DNA from: Cunninghamella blakesleeana
Lineage: Eukaryota > Mucoromycota > Mucoromycetes > Mucorales > Cunninghamellaceae
NCBI GenBank assembly: GCA_017871115.1
Contig: JAFCIZ010000006.1
Span: 2,356,001 to 2,420,000, forward strand
Direction of reading: 5' to 3'
DNA length: 64,000 nt
Position numbers and translations under genes: made by a program. Positions 23,365-38,232 of the stretch are shown here, in pieces (the first letter of the stretch is position 1; every line of letters starts with the position of its first letter). The notes beneath the pieces are model-generated. The model saw only the letters and a list, made by a program, of their open reading frames with translations, made no database searches and was not told the DNA's origin.

Positions 23365-25854
23365 ATGTTATTCTCTACTTGCTTATGCCTAAAAAAAAAT
23401 GTTTTACAACGGATATATTATTCAAATAATATTTCTAAACGATTGACAGCTTCATTCACAACAACAAAAACAAATAATGGCTATTGTAATATATCAACTT
23501 GTTCGTTACTGCACAATTCAATGACTGTAACAAAATTTCGATCCTCTCATCGATTAATAAAATACCCCCAGAAAATTTATAATAATATTAATCACTATTT
23601 ATATGACTATAAACACTTATCAACTAAATCTATTAGTCTATCCGCATATAAAAAAGAAAAGGAGTTTTCAATTGATACTGTTGACACGTCCTTTATTGAA
23701 AAATTAAAATGCTCTTCACTAGATCTTCAACAAATACAACAGCAGCAAAATAATTCATATTTAACATTAGCATCAAAAAACACAGTTAATAAAATAGATC
23801 CTTCTACTTTAGCTATAGAAACAAAATATAACAATAATAACAAAGGTAATGATTCAAAGTTTGACACCATAGCTTTAAAAGAATGTTTAGAAAAAGAACA
23901 ACTAGATAAAGCTCTCTCTTTAATGTTACATCCAAAAATATCTTCTCCCTTACCATCCAATGCCGTCGTATTTGATTATCCGTTAAAAGATAAAATTCTT
24001 TTTTTTGACAAATTTTCAAAATTACCTCCATCTCAAATAGCAACGTTTTTACAGCCATATATTGAATATTTACAACAAGAAGAATCGCACGATAGTCACC
24101 ATCATTATAACTTAATGTTGACAGATAGAAAACGATTATGCTCTTTTTTAAAAACCCTTGGTAGTGCTCTTCCTAAAGATTCTATTTTTTATTTATTAAA
24201 TCTATTCACTGAATATAAAAGTGTACAGGTGATCATGCTTCAGCAGTACATAAATAAATATATTAAGAATGAGACGGGTGACCAAGATCAGCAATTGGAT
24301 AGTTTATTAGACTATTTAAAAAAAATGAATAATGAAAATAATATTAAAAATAACAATAATAATAACAATAACAATAACAATAATATTAATAATTTAGATT
24401 CAGCATTGAAAATTCAATTATTTAATATGACGCTAAATGGTTGTATCAAAACAAAAAAGCAAGATCATATTACAAAAGTATTAAATCAAATGGAAAAATC
24501 AAATGTTGCTTTGGATGAAGTTACTTACAATATATTGATACGTTCACAACTAGATTTGAATAATAAAAAGGCAGCTAATGAACTGTATGACAGCATGAAA
24601 AGGTCGTCTTTAACGCCAACTGTGGCAACATTTAATACTTTTATTCGATATGCTTGCAAACATCAGAACTGGAATGATCTTACAGATTGGCTATATCAAA
24701 TGGAACAGCATCACCAACAACCTAATCCAATCACACTAAGAATTATGATGGATGCATTGACCAATAATATTACTGAACAACAAGTTGTTAACGATTTTAA
24801 AAGAGTATCTGATAATATATCCATCACAAGCCAAGATTTAGAATGGACAATTAATATTAGTATTACTCATTTATTGCGAAATAATCATATTGACACAGCT
24901 TTAGCAATTTTACAAAAGCTATTTGAACAACGACCTAAAATGGAATCTCGATCTTATTCTTTATCAGTTTATAGTTATAATCTTTTAATTCATGCTTATA
25001 CATTAAATGGAGATATGGATGCTGCGGAGAATGTATTATTAAATATGAAAAATCCTCATCATCATCAACAACAACTTGCGAACGGGAATGAATCACATTT
25101 AACAATACCTCCACCAGATATTGTTAGTTATACAACGTTAATACATGGATATATTAAATCAGCTCCGCCACAGCATGTTGATATGAAACGTATTACAACT
25201 TTATATAAAGAATTAATCGAACGCGGGTTAGAAGAAAATAGGTCATTGCAATCTGTGCTTCTTTTTGGTTTAATTAAATCTGGATTTTGTAACTCAAAAG
25301 AATCTATGAAATTATTCAAGCTATTGGTAAATGATTCTACGAAGGAACATCATCAAGACTTATTGAAAAATGGCAACAATTCAAAACAATATATAGATCT
25401 AAACCTCTCAAAAGTAATATTATACAACATGATGATGGATGCATATTTTATAAAACAATTTAATGATAACCAAACTAGAATAACATTCAATAAAAAAAGG
25501 TCAACTGAGCTTAATCAAAAAATAGATAACCATATACCAAGAAAATCAATACAACTATTAAAGGAAGCGATGGATAAGAATTTGCCTTTTGATACATCAA
25601 CATTAAACATATGGGTAAGAGGGCTATCCCTTTTCAATCATGATCTGAATATGGCGGAAACCATGGTATATTGGATGACAAAACAATACCAAATAAATAT
25701 AAATGAACGGACGGTATTCTATTTGGTTAAAGCAGCAATCAAACAACGTCGGTTTGATAAAGCTAGAAAATGGATAAATACTTATGAAAAGACTGGTAAA
25801 ACGATTCAAGGTAGTGGACTTTTGTTTTTTAAACGGCTTGTTATGGGTGAATAA
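23365..25854 (+). CDS. Pentatricopeptide-repeat (PPR) protein, probably mitochondrial
   Basis: 829 residues with no intron, unusual in this window but common for PPR genes. PPR proteins bind organellar RNA in a sequence-specific way for processing, stability or translation. The N-terminus (MLFSTCLCLKKNVLQRIYYS, then KRLTASFTTTKT) is basic, hydroxylated and acid-free, like a mitochondrial presequence. Helical-hairpin repeats are clear from about residue 350: VTYNILIRSQLDLNNKKAA, ATFNTFIRYACKHQNWNDL, YSYNLLIHAYTLNGDMDAA, VSYTTLIHGYIKSAPP, and STLNIWVRGLSLFNHD. An Asn run interrupts the region near residue 330. The RNA target is unknown. The stop is followed by a T-rich 3' flank. Confidence 0.88.
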   Translation: MLFSTCLCLKKNVLQRIYYSNNISKRLTASFTTTKTNNGYCNISTCSLLHNSMTVTKFRSSHRLIKYPQKIYNNINHYLYDYKHLSTKSISLSAYKKEKEFSIDTVDTSFIEKLKCSSLDLQQIQQQQNNSYLTLASKNTVNKIDPSTLAIETKYNNNNKGNDSKFDTIALKECLEKEQLDKALSLMLHPKISSPLPSNAVVFDYPLKDKILFFDKFSKLPPSQIATFLQPYIEYLQQEESHDSHHHYNLMLTDRKRLCSFLKTLGSALPKDSIFYLLNLFTEYKSVQVIMLQQYINKYIKNETGDQDQQLDSLLDYLKKMNNENNIKNNNNNNNNNNNNINNLDSALKIQLFNMTLNGCIKTKKQDHITKVLNQMEKSNVALDEVTYNILIRSQLDLNNKKAANELYDSMKRSSLTPTVATFNTFIRYACKHQNWNDLTDWLYQMEQHHQQPNPITLRIMMDALTNNITEQQVVNDFKRVSDNISITSQDLEWTINISITHLLRNNHIDTALAILQKLFEQRPKMESRSYSLSVYSYNLLIHAYTLNGDMDAAENVLLNMKNPHHHQQQLANGNESHLTIPPPDIVSYTTLIHGYIKSAPPQHVDMKRITTLYKELIERGLEENRSLQSVLLFGLIKSGFCNSKESMKLFKLLVNDSTKEHHQDLLKNGNNSKQYIDLNLSKVILYNMMMDAYFIKQFNDNQTRITFNKKRSTELNQKIDNHIPRKSIQLLKEAMDKNLPFDTSTLNIWVRGLSLFNHDLNMAETMVYWMTKQYQININERTVFYLVKAAIKQRRFDKARKWINTYEKTGKTIQGSGLLFFKRLVMGE

Positions 25855-26318
25855 TCTTTTACTTTTCATATTATATTTATTATTTTTATTTTTCTTTGTC
25901 TATTTATATATCTGTTTTTTTTTTTGTTTGTTTTACGCTATTATCGTTATTTATTTTAATTACTTTAACATTTATTATTACTACATTTTCATATTTTTTT
26001 TTACTACATTTATTATCCCTTCTCATTTTTTAAAAAAACTTGCACTTTTTTTTCTTTTTCCCTTGTTCTTTTACAATGCATACTTTATAATATTTATAGA
26101 AAATGTGTACATTGTTGTGTTGTATTTTTATTCCCCCATTTTTTATGTATATTTTTTTTTCTCTCTAGATTTTTATATATATATTTATTTTATTAAAAAA
26201 TATGTTTAGATATGAATAAAAAAGTGGATTACTTTGTACAATGATTTCATATATATATAAATAAAATATGTAAATTAAAATGATTAATATAATGATATGA
26301 TAATTCAATTTTTTAAAT
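25855..26318. other. Intergenic between convergent genes
   Basis: Dominated by T-rich DNA. A 141-codon open frame here (from 25784) is only low-complexity Phe/Tyr/Ile and overlaps the PPR gene in another frame, so I do not treat it as a gene. Confidence 0.6.
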
Positions 26319-27773
26319 TTATCGCCTTGATTTCCCTATAATTTCTAATGATGTTTGACTACCATTTTCAATTGCGCGTGATCGAGAACTTCCATATGAA
26401 TATGACTTAAATTTTGTTTTTTCTTCTTCAGTATACGATCGAATCTATAAAAATATATTTATGTTGACCATTTCATAATTAATATTGCTTTTGATTATAA
26501 TGGTTTTTTATTTTATTTTTTATTTTATTTTTCACCTTTAGAGATTCTGGAATAAAAACATATGGAATTATACCTGTTGTACCATCATAGCTACTCAATA
26601 ATAATTTAGTAGAAAATAAAAAGTATTTATATTAAACCATTAGATTTATTACAAACCAATATAGGTACATATTTATAATGTATATTAAATATTACCGATT
26701 TTTTTGAACATCAAGATAACGTTTACTACCATTATAACCTTCTTTTTGTACAATGATAACATTATCAGCTTCTTGTGTGACCTTGGCGCTACCAAAAACA
26801 GAATTAATGTCAATCCTTTCACCAGGATCTTTTCTTGGATGTACCACTAAAGAGATGTGTACATTCATACCCGTTGCAAAGTTTCTTAATTCATGAATAG
26901 CTCGATCTTGCAATTCCCACCGATCTTTTGTTGAATTGCCTTGTTGAGATAACATGAATTGCAAATTATCCAAGATGATATGCTGTACATTATATTTTTC
27001 TACAGCATAATGGCATGCTTCTATAACATCAGTAATGGCTGTACTGCTGAAATATTTCAAAAAGTATAATGGTAACTAAAATATTATTACAATAATATAA
27101 TAATAATTATATATCAGTTGTTTTACTCTCTCTCTTACTATTATTATAAAAAGAAAAAAAACATATGTATACACACCTTTTGAAATTTTTCACCCCATTC
27201 TTCAATTTCTTCAGGATAAGCACTAAGATCTTTATCAGCAAATTGATACAACATTTTTTTGGCCAATCGTTTATTTAATATTTCAAAGGATCCCCATAAA
27301 GTAGGTACACCACTTTTACAAAAATCTAAACTAAGTTGGCTCATAATAGTTGTTTTTCCGCATCCAGTTGGCCCTGTGATAATAGTCAGTTCACCTTGTC
27401 GATGCCCTTTAAGGATATCATTTAAAGCTGGTAGATCGGTTGAAGGTACTCCTCGTGTTGTTTCAGGATTTAAAATTTCTTGATAAACATCGTTTTGTAT
27501 ATGATTAAACTTTAAAATAATATCATTATTTAAATCTGGTTTTACAATTTTATTTTCTTTGTTAAATTGAGATATTGAAGCTGTAGATTTTTCTGATAAG
27601 GTTTCTTCAAGTGTTTCTATTGGATCTAAACTAATATCCTGAAAAACATCTTCTTCAACGGCAACAGTTGATTGAGATATTATTCTAGTTGTATGAATGT
27701 GGTTATACCGTATTAATTGCTTTTTAGGTAATATCCTGTAATGATTATATAAACGTGATCTGAACAGTAACAT
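26319..27773 (-). CDS. Twinkle-type mitochondrial DNA helicase, helicase domain only
   Basis: Four exons, 27773-27177, 27075-26696, 26590-26536, 26444-26319; 385 residues. A basic leader (MLLFRSRLYNHYRILPKKQL) suggests mitochondrial import. The RecA-like core follows: TRGVPSTDLPALNDILKGHR, Walker A GPTGCGKTT (about residue 140), GSFEI, Walker B HIILDNLQFML, LVVHPRKDPG, FGSAKVTQEADNVIIVQ, and KRYLDVQKNRYDGTTGIIP. This order matches the C-terminal helicase of animal Twinkle and T7 gp4. Twinkle unwinds mtDNA at the replication fork as a hexamer. The zinc-binding and TOPRIM primase-like N-terminal half of metazoan and plant Twinkle is absent; only about 100 low-complexity residues separate the leader from the helicase. 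Every exon junction keeps phase and the ATG lies inside a plausible presequence, so this is not an obvious truncation. Confidence 0.85.
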
Positions 27774-28318
27774 AATAAAAAGTGAACAAGGAAGGAAAAA
27801 AATAAAAAGGGGAGAAAGGAAAGTGAATAGGGCCAGATTTTTTATGTGAAAAAAGCGGAGTATAAATTCTAGAATTTTTTTTGTAACGACTCTTTCTTGT
27901 TACTAAAATAATAGTACTTTATATTCATTCAATTTTTATTTAGTCATAATTTTTATTTTTAAAAGTGCAATATTTGTGTATGTATATACATACTAAAAAA
28001 CTAAAATAAAAAAAGATGTATTAATAAACTATTTACCTTGACAACTATATATTCTTTTTTAAAAATTAGTCGGAACTCGAATTTATTAACGTCACAGGCA
28101 GCTAGTTGGCCAACAAAAAATATAATACTACTCTCATTTTTTTCTTTTCCCTCTTTCTTTTCTTTTTTACCTTTTTTTTCTTTTTCTGCTACTTTATTAT
28201 TTTGTATTTTCTTTTTCTTAAAAAAATCAATTTATTTTTTATACTTTCTTTTTCTTTTTTTAATTACGGATTAGTTAATCAACAAAAGAAAAACTATTCA
28301 TACAATAGTAAATAAAGT
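27774..28318. other. Divergent promoter region between the Twinkle-like gene and MED14
   Basis: About 545 bp with strong strand asymmetry: T-rich toward MED14 and A-rich toward the helicase gene. An inverted TTCTAGAA core (27867-27874) resembles half of a heat-shock element but is too short to claim. Confidence 0.45.
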
Positions 28319-29150
28319 ATGCATCCAGTTTCACCTATGGATCAAAGCCCAGCTTTAAAAGAAATAAATGGACATGGAAAACAACCTCACGAAGAAAATG
28401 GCATAAATTACAAGATGGAGAATATCAAACACGAGAAACAACTTACAAATACAATGAATGGCGATAATGCCTCTTCAGATAAAATAGTATTACCAGTTGA
28501 AATGGCCGGAATGGTTCCACTTCGTACTCTGATTGGAAAAATGATCAATAAAGCTCATGCAGACTTGATGACTTTAACTGACACGTAAAATACTTGCTTT
28601 CTTTATACTTTCCTCTTATTTATACGTGTTATTATACACTTTTTCTATAAATCCTCTTATAACAAATATTTAACAGTCTTCATTAACCTGATTTATTATT
28701 ATTATTACTATTTATTCTTTATTTTTTTAGACTTCCTTCTATGTCTGATATCGAACGTCGACGACGAATTCTTCTTTATACCACTTCTACTAGAAGCCAA
28801 TTCCTTAAATTAACTGCGCTTGTGAAATGGGCAGAAAATGCAGATAACATACAAATGTGTCAAGTATGAAATAGAATAAATATATAAAATACTTTGATTA
28901 TTTATTATATACTAATATTATATACATATTATCTGTTTATTTGATTTTCTAGAATATCATGGCATTTCTGGCAAATCAAAACCAAGTTTTTCAAGAAACT
29001 GTAAATTATCTTCATAAAAATCATGTTGATTTACCACGTGCAAGAGTTCGTGAATTTGATATTAAAACTGCAATAGACATTTTGACTACTGGAACTTATC
29101 AAAGAATGCCTACAAAATTTCAAGTAAATGAGAATATCAGATCAATCATC

Positions 29151-29191
<41 letters not shown>

Positions 29192-32100
29192 CACTTTTAT
29201 TCTAATTTTTATAATTTTATCTTATTTTTTTCTTTCTTTTATTGAATAGGATATGTTACCACCACCTCCACTTACAGATAAAGAAGTTTTGGAAACGTTT
29301 GAAAAATTGAACGACGTTCTGAGAGTTAGAATGTTAACAACAGAAGCACTTCCTTCACCTATGCGAAAATACAAAATAGGTAAATATATTGTTATTAAAA
29401 GAAACCGTGAGGAAAAGGAGAAAGGAAAAAGAAAAAGATAGATTGAACTATATTAAGTAAACTGACTACTCTCATTATTTATTTTGATTTTAATAGAAAA
29501 TGGTCGAGTATATTTTTTAATAGAAAATGAATTTAAAGTAGCATTAACACTAATGGGAAAAAGTGATGAAAGAAAATGGTGGATTGTATCTCTTGATATT
29601 TTGGTACATCCTGCTATTGGCGGAAGTGCTGCAGGTAAAGGAAACTAAATAATTATATGTTTAAAAATAAAAAATAAAATAAAAAAAATGAGTAGCTTTA
29701 TATATATATATATATATATGTTTGATTGATTTTTTATTTTATTCTTTAGATGTTGATATATCATTAAATGACTATCAAAAGCAAAGATTACGAGCAAATG
29801 CACAGCGACAATTAGTACCACCAACATCTCAAACAACTGAAAATGAATCATCTGTAACGGATCTTAATTCAAATATCAATAATATTACCACAGCAAATAC
29901 TACTTCGTCCAATGAATCAAATTCTACACCACTCTTCTTTCCTCTCATCAATTTATACGATTATCTTCATTTATTTTGTTTAAATATGCAACTTGAAATA
30001 ATATATATGCAAGCAACAATGATGGCAAAATCATTATGGCTAGATCAGCTTAAAATACATATGGATTCATCAAGATCAAATTTAACTTTAGTTTATTGGG
30101 GCGGAGGATCACCAGCCGCACAATGGGGATGTCCTCAGGTAAATACATTTATAATATAAAATGAAATATATAGATAATTATTTTAATTATATTCTACAAT
30201 AAGTATGTTAGAAAACTTATTAAGGATATTATAATGATATTAATATCGTTATTATTTTTATACTTTGTTTTTGATAGGTGCAAAATCAAGATGATCCCCA
30301 ACTAAAATCTAGAAGCACATCTATTGAAATCTCCATTAATAACGTAGATCATAAACAAAAAGGTTCAATGTCAACAAATAACGATTTACGAATTGCTGTA
30401 CGTGATGAATTAAAAGGTTTAATACAAAAATCGGGAATCGGTGTATCTGTCTCATTAGCAAATCTCAACGATGTAGACAAAGTGAAAGTGTATTCATCAT
30501 TAAAATATCCTAAAACGTGCTTAGAGGTGACTTGGTGTGGTAGCTCTAATCTTCATACGAATAAGGTTTTATTGGTAATTATTATATTGAGAAAAGAAAT
30601 TTAAAAAAGATAATTTTAAATGTTCGTTTTAATTTATTCTATTTCATTCTACTTTATTTCATTTAATTTTATTTATTTATATAGGACTCTTCTAATTTAA
30701 CTGTAGAGCGGCTCTTATTACATATTACACAATATCATAAAAAATCCGTATTAAAAAAGTTATACAAGCTACTTAAATCACAGGCAAAATTTTTAGTTGA
30801 AAATGGTGTTTACTTAATAGAAGCTGATGATGCAAATTCAATAGAAGGTAGAAAATAAAAGAGTAGACTTTAAGCTGTAACAATACTTTCTATATATATA
30901 AGATAGTTAATACAATTATTCAATATATTTTTTTTAGATGATGAGGACAAAGAACAGCCATTAATAATTCAATATAGACATGATCTTTGTATTAATATCG
31001 ATTTCGACAGTCGTACTGGACGTATTAAAATATGTGAAACTAGTAGAAGCGACAGTGATGGTGATGGTAAGCTAAAAAGAATAGCAATAATGTCAAGTAT
31101 ATAAACAAAAATAAAAATAAGTTGTATAGACACCAATAATTAACTAACTTATTTTTTTACATTTCAATAATAGAAGTAAGGTTACGTGGATTAGAAGATA
31201 GAATTAATTCAGATCCAACAAATATATCACGCCATTTAGTCTGGCTTCGATCTGAAGTAGTATTCCATGAAATTGTCTCGCTGGCGAAACAATTGAATTT
31301 GCAAGCATTTCATCCATCTCAAATGTTACTTCGACCTGAAGATATGGTAAAATTATTTGGTGATCTTCCAACCACATTACCTGATCCACCTGAAGTACAA
31401 GAACGAAATAAAAATTTACAGCCATCCACCCCTAGAAGAACAGCAACTGAACAACCTCAGCAACCACCTAAAAAGCCATTATATCCAAGACATTGTGCCT
31501 TTTTACAATTTTCTCAATTTGAAGACTGGTATCTTGTTATAGCTGTAATTAGAAACGAATTTCAGTCATCATTATGCTGTCTCAAGTAAGTAAATTATAT
31601 ATATACGCATTAGAAAAAGTAATTATACTTCAATTTATTGATTTATTTAACTATTTTTTATTTATTACTTACTATTAACATTAATTATACTAGAAAAACT
31701 AATGATCAAAATACTGTATATCAAGAATTTGTGGAAATAGAACATGTCGATTATGAGCGTTTATGGAAAGAAAGATTTATATACGGAAGAAACAATAATG
31801 AAAATTTAGAATTAGATCTTGAAATTAATCAAAAGGATAATAAAGATAAAACAAATGATCAACCAGTATCAACTAATCGCCCATCAAAACGAAGAAAGAC
31901 AATGAATGAATTTGAATTCTCGGAGTTATCAGAAGCTAGAAATAAAGTTGATAAGTAAATGAAAATAGTAATAGAATACATAAAGACAAATATATATATT
32001 TATATATATATATATAATCTAACAAAGCGAGTTTACTAAAATAACTATTCGTATTACTCTATATTTTATAGCTTATCAGTTGATCTACCCTTCTTAGCAA

Positions 32101-34064
32101 AACTAGAATCTTTATCAAGGTAAAATTAATCAAAATAATATAAAAAAAAATACAGTAAATTGCTTATTATTTTATCTGGATACTTGATTAAATTTTTTAT
32201 TTTTTATTTCTTTTTTTTTTTTAAAAAAAAAAATAGAGCGTTTATTACCAACCGCAAGATTGTATCACAATTACAACAATATAGAAATATCCGTTCAACT
32301 GCACGCCCATTTATGAAATCATTATCTAAAAAAGACGCTTGTACTATTGATCACCCTTCAGCTGATATTATGCAAGTGATTTGCGTTTCTCAACGCGATA
32401 TACTCAGAACCTGTGCATCTCGTAATGTAGATGTAACGTCATCTGGGCCAGGCACTAATACTAATACAACACCAAGATCAGAAATGCTATTATGGGTTGA
32501 AACTATTTTACCTCAAATAAATAATGAAGTTATGATGCGTGCCTCTGGATGGTGGTCTAGACATAGAAGTCAATGTTATATAGAAATATTAGATAAAGTA
32601 GACTGGAAAAATATCCCTTTAAAAACCAATGAAATATCAGGTAAATTGATATAAATGGATATAAACATATAAACATTGATATATACTATAAAATTATTTT
32701 TATTTGACCTCTTTCTCCCTTTTTTTGTCTTTTTTTTTAAAATTTTTTCGAAGATCATATTATCTTGGATATGGATACAAACATTTTATCGTTTACATAT
32801 AAAGACATTGATTCTTGCATCGACAAATTTTTAATTGATTGGGAAAGAATATTTATGATGGCTAATTTATCAAGACAAAGTAACAAAAATAATATAAAAT
32901 ATAAGGGAGTTTATTTATAAACGTACGAACATACATTAAAATTAAACAAATTTTACTATTGTATATTACTCTCATAGTATCTTCCGTTTGGTTCAAGAAA
33001 TATTCTGATCAATTATCTTTTGAGCCATGTGATATGCAAGCCTTGACTTTTACATATGCTAATGTAAGCGTTTTTTATTTTTATATATCTGGATATATAT
33101 ATTATAATAATGTAAACAATATAGGTTTTTTTTATTTACTATTATTTTTACTGTTATTGTTATTTATATTTTCATTTAGGACTTCACCTGTACTATACGG
33201 TGGGATTCACCTAGTAGAGGTCGATCGAGAAGATATATTATAGAACTTGGTATGACAGGAAAAATGACAACTACTGAAAAATTATCTATTCCTTTATCAA
33301 CAAAAAGAAATCCACATTTACGAGTAATTACTTTCCTTCAAGATATTCTGAACGAAAAACGTGATTTGGTTTATTTTATTCAAACTCTTTTCCAAACGTT
33401 ATCGTTAATGGCAATGTTAGATCAATTAGAAGTAGAATGTGCCCAAAATGGTAGAATTGGACAGATTTCAATTATTCCAAGATCTTCAGAATCTATAAGA
33501 CTTATTTTCTCAACATCAACTTTGTAAGTAGATATGTATATATAAACGTGTATTTGTACTTTTTTAATATATATATAATATTAAATCATGTAACTTTTAT
33601 ACTATTATTATTATTATAAAAATAGGCAAGGTATAGATATCCAATTTAAAGATCCATCAACATTATTGATATCTGATGCTGCTTTTCATCATACATTTAA
33701 CATGCCTAAATTTATGCCACCACAACCCTTCATACCCACTTCAACATCTACTTCAGCAGTAATAGAAAATGAACAACAAAATGATAGTATTATTCCTATT
33801 AAGATAGCACAACAAATGAATTGTGTACCATTCTCTTATTTTGACGAAGCTTTAAAAGATGTAGAAAACTGGATTTTTGAATCTCTTGATAATAATGATA
33901 TGGACGATATGTATGATCATAAATCTGTACCATGGTATCTTTCAGGACAATCTTGGTTAGAAACTCCTGAACCTGTTGCTATTCCTTTTGATCATGGATT
34001 ATTCTGTTCAGTATCATTATGTCGAAATGTATTATTCAGGTTACAAAAATTTTTAAATAATTAA
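28319..34064 (+). CDS. MED14: Mediator complex subunit 14 (Med14/Rgr1)
   Basis: Central scaffold linking head, middle and tail of Mediator, the coactivator of RNA polymerase II. Seventeen exons: 28319-28584, 28731-28863, 28953-29123, 29250-29379, 29497-29634, 29750-30138, 30278-30574, 30685-30847, 30938-31066, 31174-31585, 31694-31954, 32072-32119, 32237-32640, 32754-32879, 32978-33063, 33180-33523, 33626-34064; 1311 residues, in the expected size range. The conserved N-terminal region starts at VPLRTLIGKMINKAHADLM (about residue 65), followed by ERRRRILLYTTSTRSQFLKL and VKWAENADNIQMC, then LPRARVREFDIKTAIDILTTG; these are diagnostic of Med14. The divergent C-terminal half includes KIVSQLQQYRNIRSTARPFM. 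Exon 7 may end at GTTTTA or GTAATT, both in phase. The end at LQKFLNN is the unspliced reading; a donor at about 34040 could extend it slightly. Confidence 0.92.
29152..29188. repeat. (AT)n microsatellite in MED14 intron 3
   Basis: About 18 uninterrupted AT units within the intron that follows the FQ codons. Confidence 0.9.
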
Positions 34065-34066
34065 TT

Positions 34067-34119
<53 letters not shown>

Positions 34120-34475
34120 CAATCATTCATCACATATTTATTGTTTTTTTTCTTCCATTTTAATATAAGCGTATATACAAATTTAATTGTGCTAATTCTA
34201 TATAGTATTTTTTATTTTTTTTATTTTTTTAAACGACTTATATATATAAATATATATATACAATTTTTAAACCAGTGTGCTAATTTAATATAAAGCATTC
34301 CTGTTAATCATGATAATTTTATATCTTTGGTGTTTATTATGTTACTATTCTTAATAAACACATGATTTAATTACATTATATATAAGAAACCATGATTAAA
34401 TCCTTTTTTATTAATATCTTTTATTGTTATGAGTATTATATTAATTTATGAATATTTGCTTATTTATTTATTTTC
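34065..34475. other. Intergenic between convergent MED14 and RPT2, with (TA)n
   Basis: A (TA)n tract at 34071-34109, further TA-rich runs, and AATAAA-like sites at both ends. No supported gene. Confidence 0.55.
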
Positions 34476-36395
<1,920 letters not shown>

Positions 36396-36642
36396 GTTTA
36401 TTAGTATAAAATATGTATTAAAATATTAGCAGAAAAAAAATAAAATAAAATAAAGAAAAGAAAGAGTTTACAAAATTAAAAAAAAATTGATTGCGCGTTA
36501 AAAAAAATTAATAGGGAAAATTTGATACGTAAGCCAGACAAACGGTCGGTATTTAAATTTTGTCTTTAAAAAAATTGCTTCCTCTTCTCTTCTTTTCTTT
36601 TTTTCTTTAAAAAATTTATTATTCATATTTATTACTTAATAA
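36396..36642. promoter_or_regulatory. Bidirectional promoter of RPT2 and IES6
   Basis: Only 247 bp separate the two start codons. It holds GCGCGTTAAAAAAA at 36493-36506 (AACGCGC in RPT2 sense, about 100 bp upstream of its ATG) and a less AT-rich patch ACGTAAGCCAGACAAACGGTC near 36525-36545. Both genes are housekeeping, so co-regulation is plausible but unproven. Confidence 0.45.
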
Positions 36643-37365
36643 ATGTAATACAAATCATTATAAATGTTGAATTTTGATATATTACTAATAGCTATAATTT
36701 TTTCTATTAATTATAATCACAATAATAAAATATAGGGCGCCTAAAAGGAATAAAAAGATCGCTTCACAAACACAAGTAAATAATTTATATCTAATTGATA
36801 TCAATAATAAATATATTTAAATATAAATTATGATATATATATATAACTGTATTTATAATGCCCTTACTTTTTTTTTTTATTGTATTTCATTTTTATTTAG
36901 TCACCTTCAGTAGAAGAAAATTCAGAAGTTTCAAATAATATTATCAACTTAAACAATGAATCAAAACCTTTTAAAAATAAAAAATATATTACACCTAAAA
37001 AATGGAAAAATTTAAAGCAAGTTCTTACTTTGGAAAAAAATCAGGATCTTAGCCTTGATATACCAACATGTAAAAATGGCATTCATAATAATGAATATTT
37101 TTATTAATGATATATATATATATTAACTAGTTGTATTATACCACATTCCTTTTATTTTATATTAGATCAAAATATAGAATGTCCACCGTCAATAAAACCA
37201 CAAAAAAAATATTGTGATATAACAGGATTATCTTCCAACTATACTGATCCAAAAAGTGGATTAAGATACCATAATGCAGAAATATATCAATATGTTCGTA
37301 CGTTGGGTGTACCAAATATTCAGGCTTATCTTGCAAGCAGAAATGCAGCCGTGGTATTAAAATAA
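36643..37365 (+). CDS. IES6: INO80 complex subunit Ies6/INO80C (YL1 C-terminal domain)
   Basis: Ies6 works with Arp5 in the INO80 chromatin remodeller. Exons: 36643-36644 (AT), 36736-36775, 36901-37069, 37166-37365; 136 residues, short but typical. The conserved block ITPKKWKNLKQVL is followed by IECPPSIKPQKKYCDITGL, then SNYTDPKSGLRYHNAEIY and VPNIQAYLASRNAAVVLK; this is the YL1_C fold and the INO80C-type ending. The start is the striking part. The first full coding exon opens G-GCG-CCT after a TATAG acceptor with a stop just upstream in frame. The only matching donor within reach is AAAT|GTAATA, which splits the start codon as AT|G and yields MAPKRNKK. The start is an inference; the rest is firm. 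Confidence 0.82.
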
Positions 37366-37547
37366 TCATTTAAATCTTTTAATTATTTCATTTATTTATT
37401 TTTTTAAAAAAAACAAAAACACTATGTACATAATAATAGTAGTAGTAATATTAATAAAAAATAATCAGCATTATATATCTCTTGGATTATTCTCAATAAT
37501 AATAATAATAAAATCACTTATTTTACAACATTATTCAATAGTTCACC

Positions 37548-38197
37548 CTAATCATCACCAACATCAATGTCATCGTCATAAACCAAGACTGTACTTAGTA
37601 AATCTTTCATATCTTCATTTGTTTCATCAACTAAGGCTAGTGGTGTGACATGATCTTTATTTTTTAATCTATAAAAAGAGAGCATGTTTTTTAAAAAAAT
37701 CAAGTTATGTTATTATATAATATAATATATATCTTACCTTGGATCAGCACCATTATCTAACAATATACTAACCATTTCTAAAGCTAAATGAGCATCATCC
37801 GCATATTGTACAGCATAATGTAATGGTGTATTGCCTAAATTGTTTTTGATATTGATTTGAATTCCTCCGACAAGTACTAAAAGTTCCAAACAATTTAAAG
37901 CTCCATTTTTCGTACTAGAAAATATATAAAAATAAATAATAGAATATCAATATTATTACATGAAAAGAAAATAAGAGAAGGGGTCATTCCATTAGTACAT
38001 TTATCAATATATTTATTAGTATTACTATTACCAATAATGAAGAGCTGTATCACCGTTATCGTCAGTATAAGTTATGTCGAAATCACCTTTAGCTAATAAG
38101 CGATCTAACCAATCTTCTTGATCATTTGTGCAAGCTGCTATAATAAGTTGATCTATTACAAATTAAATGACATTAAAAAAAAAGGTTATTTTTATTA

Positions 38198-38232
<35 letters not shown>

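Noticed and set aside
25784..26209. 141-codon open frame after the PPR gene
   Set aside because: It overlaps the PPR gene in another frame and consists of Phe/Tyr/Ile from T-rich DNA.
27866..27875. Heat-shock element in the MED14/Twinkle promoter
   Set aside because: Only one TTCTAGAA core is seen; a functional element needs at least three NGAAN units.
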